A stretch of 64,000 bases of DNA from Hyaloperonospora brassicae (lineage: Eukaryota > Oomycota > Peronosporomycetes > Peronosporales > Peronosporaceae), in assembly GCA_947650285.1 (NCBI GenBank), contig CANTFL010001191.1, forward strand, positions 1 through 64,000, read 5' to 3'. Of this stretch, positions 54,801-64,000 are shown piece after piece; position 1 is the stretch's first letter, and every line of letters starts with the position of its first letter. The notes under the pieces are model-generated. The model did no database searches. It saw only the letters and a list, made by a program, of their open reading frames with translations, and was not told where the DNA came from. The position numbers were made by a program, and so were the translations under genes.

Positions 54801-55899
54801 ACGCAAGGCGCAGCTTCATCATGGTCCATTGACATTCCACTATCAGCCTTGAACGGACTAGCGATGTACGTTGGCAAGTCTTTCCGAAGTCAGAAATTCA
54901 CCAGGGTGAGTTATGACACGTTGGTGCCACGTCGATCATTAACCCTGATGAGATGTATCTCATTGAGAGGAGAACAAGTACACAGTGACTGTGTTTTCAA
55001 GAGCAACATTTGTCGAGAGATTTTCACATAGCATTGATGTCGCTAAATCATTAGGCTGTTACGCATCTTCTTCTATCGAACTTTTTCAGCGCAAAGCTGC
55101 ATAATTTTGAATTTGAACAACGTCGGCACGTGTCGCGTGGCATTTCTCGACTCATAGTGAATCGTTACCCGTAGTGTTACAAGTTGTTTGATGAGGGTGA
55201 TTGAGTAAAACGTGAGATGACGACAGTATTCAGAAGCAGATATATCTTAAGCCTTGATCACTAGCGTCCGTGTGAAGCAGTTGCGGCCGCTTTGTAAACA
55301 ACGGGCCTTGGAACTTTTTACATCTTGTTCGATGCGATGAGCCTCGACGGCGTCGTCCAAATTGACAAGATTACAAAACATGAATCGTTTTCCGATATTT
55401 TCTAAGTTATCGAATTGATATGTCAGCACTGCGTTAGACGCAATAGTGCCGGTCCATCAGACACATCGGTATATGACCCTTCGCAAGGACCTAGTCAAGA
55501 TGGCTTGCTTCGTGATCATATCCATGAGTCATTCACGCTACCTAAACCTTGTTGTTTACGAATGATCAGTCTTCCTCCAATGATCAATGTGTCGATTAAA
55601 TCTGGCAAATGGAGGCATGTTGCTTATCTTCAAGATGCGATTACAACATGACTGAGCGATGAAGTTGTCGTTTGATCAATAACCTGACATTTGGGCTTAC
55701 TTAAATAACAGTAGTCTTCAATCGTGTTGCAAACACGTTACACATCGATTGACTTAATATTGAACTAGTTCGTAATCGTTGAGCGGACCATATAGTGTAA
55801 ATAGATGTTATGAGGCTCATGGGGCTTACCGTATAACAGTAGGGTATATTCGCTGTACGTACTGTGAATGCTTGTCACGATTCCCCTCCTTCGATATTG
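48888..55899. other. AT-rich gene desert
   Basis: About 7 kb with markedly lower GC than the left two thirds of the window and no open frame I can assign. The longest, 50667-51287 (+), has no domain. Most likely old, heavily mutated transposon sequence. Confidence 0.6.
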
Positions 55900-56240
55900 G
55901 CAATTCAGCGAAAGCAATGACAATTAGATTTGTATTTTAAATTTCGATGTATACAGAAGAAACTGTAAAAATGGGTGAGCCCGTTACGTTTCACTGAAAC
56001 AACGTGGATCATTGCGAATATCAAGTTGGGCTCTACGTTTTACTAAATCAAGCGTGTTCGTTGGGTGAACTCACCTTCTTCTGCAATTAATTTGTACTTT
56101 AGTTATAGATCCATCTGCTTAAATCGCGGTCGGCGTAGGAAGCTTGTACTGTGTCAGTACAAACGCCCGGTGCCCTATACACCGGCTAGCACTTTGATGT
56201 TTTTCAAGTGACCACATATATGTCACCCACCATTTCAGTG
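55900..56240. repeat. Possible diverged LTR, left
   Basis: Shares ordered landmarks with 62940-63170 in the same orientation: AAGCGTGTTCGTT, CTC-x-CCTTC-x-TCTGCA, then AGCTTGTACTG-x-GTCAGT-x-CAA and TGCCC. The pair flanks copia-type pol remnants, as LTRs would. Confidence 0.5.
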
Positions 56241-57261
56241 TGGGGTGATGATCATGATAGCTTTTATGCTAGGAGTGGAGGCGTACCACATTTGTGATAA
56301 AAAATGAAAGCTGCGATCAAATGTATGAAGCATTCCTTTGGCGGAAATGCCATCAGGGGCACGTTGTTTAATTTGTAATGATGTAATAAATTTGCCACAA
56401 TCATCAAGTTTATCAAGTATGAACTGACGCGTACCCAAAACTATTACTCTTGCTTTGCCAGCAAGTGTCTCTACAGACAGACCTGTTGATGTAAAGAGTG
56501 CTCAACAGTTCGTAATGTTGAGCAAACAGTAAAAATAAATGCTGGCACCGGCTTGGCGCTCGCACGTTAACCCAACCGCTTTGAGAAAGATATCTTCGAG
56601 TGCGAAAGAGGGAATAAAGACTATCGGATGAGATTATTCGTCGCGCTTTCGACGCTATCAGGACTTGTCCTATCACCGACGAAAAGATGAAAGTCTCCTT
56701 TGTCAGGACAAACTTGACTAGTCGTGCCTACACCTGGGCGGTAAGGCTCACTATTAAAGCCTCCTATGCATCGATGTCGATCAAGGTTTTTAACACTCAG
56801 TTCTAAAAAACGGGTGAGCTGCCAAGAGCGGATTTCGCGGTTTGATCCCAGCTCCTAAACATCAGGAAAAGGAAGCGTGGCTCATACGCTGAACACTTCG
56901 CACAACCACTACTCTTCAATCAGTACAATGACCGAACCATTTCGTATAAACACATTGCCATCGGTGCTTATGTATGTTCGTTTCGATCGTCGCATATATG
57001 CTCACCTGTTGCTCTTAGAACCTTCTTGGGTGCACCTTTGATTGAATATCGTACTACGTGATATAGAAAGATTGAGCAGTCATAAATGGCCGGCGTCAGT
57101 TGATGTCAAGAAGATATGAAAGATTTTTTGACTTAGCGTTTTACTTACACTAGTACTCGCGCAATCACGCCACTATGAACATTTATTGCTCACGTTTGTC
57201 ATAAAAAACGTAAAATGGTTTTGAAGTACTGATGTCTACATCGTTGTACAAAATATCAGGA

Positions 57262-57700
57262 ATAGCTTGATACAGTCGGCAGTTTTGACGCTTGCAGACC
57301 AAGACATACCAGTTCATGTATTTTGTGACGCCAGCGCGTTTGCTATCGGATGTGCGTCGATGCAATATGGAACAGACGACAAAAAGGGCTTGTCTGTCAT
57401 CCGTCAAGTAAGATCGATACAGCTGAGCGTAATTACTTATTGCGTAAAAAGGAGTGCCTTGATAAAAGAACGCACCACTTAACTTTCGTGATTAACGCGA
57501 TTTAGAGAGAGAAATTATATTGTCTAATCGGGAGTATGCTTGGTTCACGGCCGTTACCAGTGCACACTCGCAAAAATTTCGAGCGGGCTTTTATTCTTTG
57601 CGGAGTAGATCTTCTCCTTGGATCATAAATCAGTGCGACTTTACTTCTTCGCAAATGCGGTTTGGCGCCGTCTGCGTAGTCCGATGCTGATGACAATTTA
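57262..57700 (+). pseudogene. Ty3/gypsy RT-RNase H remnant
   Basis: The frame from 57267 reads SAVLTLADQDIPVHVFCDAS and then AFAIGCASMQYGTDDKKG, the junction of reverse transcriptase and RNase H in chromovirus-like gypsy elements. After a frameshift near 57393 the homology goes on as TAERNYLLRKKECL and, later, LGSRPLPVHT. Stops and frameshifts throughout; not functional. Confidence 0.85.
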
Positions 57701-58980
57701 AGTGGTAAATGGCTGATCGCAGCTCCCCATCATTGAGTCTCATCAACGAGGTAAGAAAGGCGAACGTACAGGATAATGGACTTGTGCGTATGACGGATGT
57801 CTCTCGAATCCATCCCGAAAAGTTTTGAAACGCTTGTCAGCAAAGAATCGGTCGCCATTGGAACTATCGACAACCTGATATGGGCTGCTGTACTATACAA
57901 AAGTCGCCGTATACACACCACTTTTCGTCGTTTCCACTTAAAATGATGTGCGAATGTGTATCCTGGATGACTGTCACGATGCACAAATCAGCGGGCTGTG
58001 GTGCAGTGATAAGGCCCATCTCTATTTCAGATGAGACTTTCATCGGCAACAACAGCGTCATATCATCGTTGCCAGTAAAAGTCTGCACAACTACATACGT
58101 GCTTGCGAGTTTTGTCGGATATTGGATATTAGTGCTTCATCCCGTGCATTATTGCAGCCTTTACCGGTCCTAAAAAGAGTGTTCTCGGACGTTTTCCTGA
58201 ATTTCGTCTTATATGATATGACCCTATCGACCAAATCAAGTATATTTGCGCTCTTTTTCTTATTGACCGGTTTAGAATGATGGTTCATCTTGTTACTGTC
58301 GCGAAGTCAATCATTACATAATCGTGCGCTTGTGTATTTATCTTCACTATATTGAGTAGCCAAAGAGAATTTATTGTTTCTGTCTCCGACCGGGACCCTC
58401 GGCTCACAGCAGAGGTTTTGCAGTCAAGGTTCCGTTCCTTAAGGCGAGTTAAAAGATGTCGACTTTGACCATCATAAGTAGATGATCATACGGTACGTGG
58501 CAATCATACCCTAGGAGCGATACGTTATGGACGAGCTCGCTAATTGATGGGTTGTGATGAGTTCTTGCGGGTGGATGAAATCGACATCAACAGCTCGGGG
58601 AATGCTTCAATAACGCATACACCGTCCTTCATGAGTAAAACCGCGCAAATTCACCTTGTCAAGGTGTAGTCATGTTTACAAACGACATGGACTTTGCGCT
58701 GCCCTGAGTCGTGCTTATCCAACTTCAGCATCAAAATTGATGCATAATGCGTCAATGACGATATGATCGACATTGACGAAGAATAATTTAGCGATAATGA
58801 TGAATCTATTGCTGACTTAGATGGGGATAACGGTATTGGTACATAAAGTATTGACAGAGACGCAAGGACGAGGAAGCACTCGCTAAATAATTGAAAGGTC
58901 TCTCTACAATGCTCATACGGCACACTTACTATAATGTAAGATATAGCAATCTTTTTTCTAGCTCTTTTGATGTACTACTT

Positions 58981-60054
58981 GCGGTTGGGGTCGACCTTGT
59001 CTGGCATCCGGTCCAAACCGTAGGCGGCAAATTGAGACAGCCAATTACAGAACGAAAATGGTTGTGGGTTAGAGAATATCATACGCCTCACCATATCCAG
59101 GACAGATATATTGCATGCGTTCTGCTTCGCCGTTCACCACCAAGTATTTTCCCCCGTATAGTATCTCACCACTACCGTGCGCCCGCAAAAAAGCCTCACA
59201 TTGAAATTTTGCATTCGGTTTGCGTTCGAAGAGCGTGAATATGAATATCGAATCGTTTTTCACCCACACCATTTTTGAAAGTTTACTCACTTAGTCTTTC
59301 GAAGTAGACGAGAATACCCGGCAGTAATTTGACCTGTGCTACACTTATATAATCATGTATCTGTTCCTGCTACAATCTGGAGGGTGATAGGAGCCATTAT
59401 AGGTCACTGCATCATTCCGCAACAACACAAAAAGTAGGATCACTCTGGTGGGTATCCTTTTAAGACTGATTTGCGCGAGTGTGCTTACCTTTAGCGATGA
59501 CCATACAGTTTCTACTTTTCGTGCTGGTCTACAAGATTTCCATTTGAATCTTTAGCCACTAAATTAAGGGTCTCATTGACCGAATGTCCATAGCGGTGAC
59601 TAAAATCTTTCAAGGTACCTTTGTGGACGTATTGATAACTAGCACCATCGTCACTCCCAGCGGCCGTTACTAGATCATAAGAATCTCTCGATGTGACCAT
59701 ACGCGCCGCACACGACTGTAAGTTATTCATCGTATCCAAGCAAGAACGGCATTTGCAATTTGAACGAATGCGTGCTTTACCTTTCGTTGTACCAGTTTGC
59801 ACCCATATTCTGTCATTTTGTCCGTATGATAACAGGTTTCGCGTCAGTTGAGGGGTAAGCCAAAAGTTGTAAAGAATCACAACGTTTTTGGTTTGATCCA
59901 ACTCGCACACGCAAATTAGCCTTTCCTTGACGACTAACTTAAGGTGTAGGTTCATCGGCATGTTTTGGCGCCTCCACATCTTCACAATCAACAACATCGT
60001 ATAGTAGGGTATGGCCGTACAAATATGGCGACTAACTCCTAATCCAATTCCCAT
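58981..60054 (-). pseudogene. Ty1/copia pol remnant (pre-integrase and integrase)
   Basis: Minus-strand frame 60054-59512 contains LTPQLTRNLLSYGQ and GTLKDFSHRYGHSVNETL, the GAG-pre-integrase region of copia elements with its H-x3-H start. Further along, 59290-59069 gives ...NGEAERMQ (the integrase N-x-KAER box) and about 59050-58981 gives SQFAAYGLDRMPDK (the integrase C-terminal Y-x-LNR-x-P region). Many stops and frameshifts; clearly dead. Order and orientation agree with LTRs at about 63.0 (5') and 56.1 kb (3'). Confidence 0.83.
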
Positions 60055-62900
60055 AAGTCTTTTGTGGATAGTCCATCGTCTACTGACACAACGCGGATTG
60101 CGTCATAACCACTCGAATTTTATTTGCCTGAAGGCAGTTTGCAACCGACTTTGTCACGATTTAAACTAGTTTAGGTGTCTTAATCTATGGCTCCATGCAC
60201 GGTTTGACCCATATTGGGAAAGTGCGAAATGTAATTATACACTTCCTAGGCCAAATTGGATAGTTGCTATATTTTTCCTTACTAGTGGTACTGCATTTTA
60301 TACCATTTAACAGTACGATAGTCTGCATCTTTCGAGATGCGTACGCCAATATTTTCCAGAATTAGACTCGAGACGACCATTTGCGTCCCTGACCGCCATT
60401 ACACACAAAATATGGCTTCTTCATCTGTTGTTATATGTCTTTATGCGCTTTATGGGTCGGTAATTACATGAAACTGATGCAAGAGGTAAAATCTGTTCAT
60501 ACCTAAAATAGGAGTTAAGAGTGAGAATTGAATGACATCGATGTTAGTTTGGAGTTGGTAGTTGGAGGCAAATGCCAGAGTGAGACTATTATTAGTTTAA
60601 ACGCTGCTTTCGTTTTCTTACTGACCCGTGTTGTCTCATATGCATCCAATCGCCATGTTTACATTTCCGCAACTACTGACTCGGTTTTAGTATGTCAGAC
60701 AATCCGATGTCTCCATGTGTCCGTGATCGATGGAACAATCACAGACAATATCTCTCCATCTTCAACGTCCGCACCTACTGATCGGCGCTACTTGTCACCA
60801 ATTGATTGATTTGTTGATCTTTAAATATTTAGCGTCTCGCATCCGCAGATATTACATCAATTTTTGTGACTGAAAGCTCAGTCAGATAAATTTTGTGGCT
60901 CACCTATGATACTTCCAGTACGTTCAAACGCAGCTTCGGCCATTGAAGAAAGAAGACTTCAGCCTCGGTAAGATTGCGTTTTCTGTAATCTGCATGTGCT
61001 CAGCTTCGATTCTTCGATTGGAGTTACGCGAATTTCACTCAAATGCCGTATATGCAGCCTAGTACTGATTTTTGGACTACTGTTGCTCTTGTTTGGACTC
61101 ACTATTCGCATTTCTATCGACGAATCCGCGATCGCACACGACTCGCAAGACCTCGTATATCTGCAATTGTGCTGTAAACTCGTTTTTGCGACGCCTCGAT
61201 CCCATCCAGCCTGTGATAGACTCTCTCTTTCATTTACTCTACGGTTACGAACGCTCGTTTTCCTCGCTCGTCTTGTAAAAATCAACGAGCCCTCATTTCG
61301 TCTTTCCTGACTATCAGGTCGGTTGTCCGAGATAGCTGTTCGCCGAGCATGTGATTTAGCTCCCCTCGTTTGAATAAGGGATAGCCTCACGATAGATAAT
61401 GTATTGATGACTTTGGGTCGTCTACTATTGAATATTGCCTCGCTGCTGTTATTGCAACCTCGATGGCGCCTAGATAGATATGTGGAATTGATTTAGCTCG
61501 ACTCCTGTTGGGTATGGCTCAACGCATCTTATTCCAGCATGGCCGACTCTGATCCTCGCCTTACGGTAAGGATCACTCCTCACCTATATCCACTGAGCCT
61601 CTATACACTTATTATTGTAACGATGGGCCTCACAAATAAGCCTCTTATAGGCCTTATTGTAAACGTTAAAAGTTATGTATCTGTTCCGCTTCAAATTGAC
61701 GACGATTATCCTGCAAATATGGTCTACGCAGAGGCTGTCCGTTTCCGACAGTGTCTCTGATGTCGTCGATCTATCGAATGTGGAAACCTATGTTGGATTC
61801 GCCAGCCACATCTCGATGGCTCCTTGTATTTACCGCATGGACAGTCTGAAATATCACTTGGATTCGGAATAGATGGAAGTCTTGGCACTCGAGGGTAGGG
61901 TACTTGTAGTTCATTTATGTCTTCTTGCTGCTGCTACTGCTGCAAGTCCGTAAACAGCTGTATCGGCTCGCCATGATCCCATATTCAGGACTTGATATAT
62001 TGATTAAACTTTCCATAATCGAAGTATCGATTGAGGTCAGACCACGATCAGTGGTCAAAGCACAGGGTGAGTCCTCGCCGAGCTGAATGCTTCAGTCACG
62101 AGACTATCAGCGCGCTTCGTATGACGGTGGTAGTACTAGGATGTTGATCGCTCATTAAATTCATGGCCAATGAACGTTTGTCCAACATCCTGTGAAAGGT
62201 AATCTTGTCTTGAATATTGCGAAGTGAGTCACTACCTACTGTCTCATACCGTCTGCTCAACTTTGATTTCTCCACCAAAATTTTGCTGCCTAGAATGGCA
62301 TGGGTCCACGACGTCGGATCTCGATATTTTTACACATGGATGGAACCACACTATAACAGCATTGGGCGAATGATGACCTGTTCCTAGATCTATGGACGCC
62401 TTATCGGCGGCGCGATGTATTCGTGGAGATGAGGTTTTTCAGCTTTGCTTTTGCACCACATACAGTTGTTACTAATGCGATACAATACGCAATGGAAAAG
62501 GCCAGACCAAGAAATGCTTCCCTTTCTTGTAGGTGGCCTGATTGTGGTATCCCTTCACCAATCCTCTATCAACCAGTCACTAATGTGACGAATGTTATAA
62601 AGCGGGAGATGCAACGCGATGAGCCCATGACACGCCATTGACACCAAACAGGTCTCAAAGATTAGATTATCTTTGTATTTAGTATTCACCAATATACACC
62701 TTACAAAGTAGATGCTGAAGGAAAATTGCTGTCGAAGATAATATTTGGCACTTCTCAACTCATTTCAAAGTGTAGGTCATTGTATTAATCAACTTCAACA
62801 CACAATTGCTGCCAGACCCGTGCAATAGGTGGTGAGCACGTAGCTGCATTTGGGAGTTTGTTGTGTGATATAGTCAAGCAAGACATATGATGTGTATCGA
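60055..62900. other. AT-rich sequence, probable decayed copia 5' part
   Basis: No recognisable domain. If the copia interpretation is right, this contains the eroded gag region and leader. Confidence 0.4.
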
Positions 62901-62939
62901 CATCTGTATATAAAACTTAGGAGACATTATATGTAGAAT

Positions 62940-63170
62940 AGTGCCGTTCTACTTTCCTTTTCACTAAGCGTGTTCGTTTAGTAGACTCTCCTTCGTCTGC
63001 ACGAACGTTGTACATTAGGTACCGAGTCTCTTGCTTGGAATGTGATTATTGTAATCAGCTTGTACTGCGTCAGTGCAAGCTTTCAATGCCCGAATTCGAC
63101 GAATTGGTCAAAACATAAGCTTGAATCATCCAATAAATACCTTTAGTTGTACTTTGACGTTACCAAAACA
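62940..63170. repeat. Possible diverged LTR, right
   Basis: Partner of 55900-56240: AAGCGTGTTCGTT at 62967, CTCTCCTTCGTCTGCA shortly after, and CAGCTTGTACTGCGTCAGTGC at 63057. Identity is low, which implies an old insertion. Confidence 0.5.
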
Positions 63171-64000
63171 CATATCAGTATGTTTCCTACTTGCTCATTA
63201 CTTGTTGCGCGCTTTTTATGTTAATCTAAGGAATGATTGAATCCTATCGTTGATGATGTCAGCTCATGAGTGGAACATCGACATGGCATGTCCAACTTTA
63301 AATTAGCAGTTTACTTTGGCGTTATGTTGACATTCGCGATTACGATTATATAACGTTCACGACATATGCTTAACTAGTGACGCCGATAGAGTAAGTTTCG
63401 TCACAGTTTGGTCGCAGTGAAATGTGCCCTTGTCTCTATGCAGCAGTATAATTGCAGGACAATGACAAATGTGCACCAAGATAATCAAGGAACGATATGA
63501 ACGAGAAAACGAAATAAAAGTGCTTCAGACATTTCGATATTTTACTTCTGTGCGGTAGTATACACGTTAAACAACAATCTTACGTGTGATCAGGGATTTA
63601 GACGATTTACACACACGAGTTTTTTACATGCCCGAATATTTGAGAAATACATGTATTTTTATATTTTCGCACACATTTTGGATCGAAATGGATCGAAGTG
63701 AGCGTTCGAGGTGGTTGTGTGTTGTAACGCAGTAGCCCGTTACATGATATTGTCATTGAGGCTAAAATGACAATACAGAATATCGCGTTGATTATTCTTT
63801 CAACAATATCACAGAGCATGGTGGTTTTGTTGAGATGACCAAAGGATCTACTCATTCGTTGATATCGTGGTGATTTCAACCCACCAATCGCTGCTGGACG
63901 CGCGCAATGGGTGGTGAGTAGACGTCATCATACGTTTAGTTAGATTAACATAATTAAGTTAGGGCAAACAGAGACACAAGATTGATAGGACTGAATTGTA
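63171..64000. other. AT-rich sequence, nothing recognised
   Basis: No gene or repeat that I can support up to the window end. Confidence 0.5.

Overview
The window looks like the nuclear genome of a plant-associated oomycete (Phytophthora or downy-mildew type). Four lines support this: intron-poor, GC-rich genes in short intergenic spaces; a cluster of START-plus-zinc-finger proteins of the kind expanded in oomycetes; two secreted effector-type genes (a degenerate RXLR-EER-like gene and an EER-Nudix gene resembling the Avr3b class); and retroelement remnants typical of these genomes. Species cannot be fixed from sequence alone.

Layout. 1-975 is an array of ~121-bp tandem units rich in hairpins. 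1-3.9 kb holds dispersed repeats around a broken RXLR-like gene. 4.2-11.2 kb is a normal gene block: a secreted cysteine-rich protein (-), ADP-dependent glucokinase (+), a PTGES2-like glutaredoxin/GST protein (-), and a bZIP-like/START-like protein (+). 12.4-21.3 kb is one nearly full-length non-LTR retrotransposon (-) with an 18-bp target-site duplication; its ORF1 carries a CCHC knuckle and an OTU-like protease domain. 24.5-38.4 kb has four START/FYVE-like paralogs (+,+,+,-), the first frameshifted at a coding GAA microsatellite. 39.8-43.4 kb has a JMJD7-like JmjC oxygenase (+, one intron) and a secreted Nudix effector candidate (-, two introns), tail to tail.

From about 45.7 kb the window changes character. 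A ~0.8-kb inverted repeat of retroelement sequence (45.74-48.29 kb) encloses copies of the repeats seen at 1.9-3.9 kb, then comes a foldback element. After that, some 15 kb of AT-rich sequence has no intact gene, only decayed Ty1/copia (58.9-60.1 kb, -) and Ty3/gypsy (57.2-57.7 kb, +) pol fragments and a plausible pair of diverged LTRs near 56.1 and 63.0 kb. This fits the 'two-speed' picture of oomycete genomes: housekeeping genes in a compact block, effector-type genes near repeat-rich edges.

All gene models are read by eye. Intron positions in the JmjC and Nudix genes follow GT-AG sites and frame continuity. No alignment, folding or database search was run.
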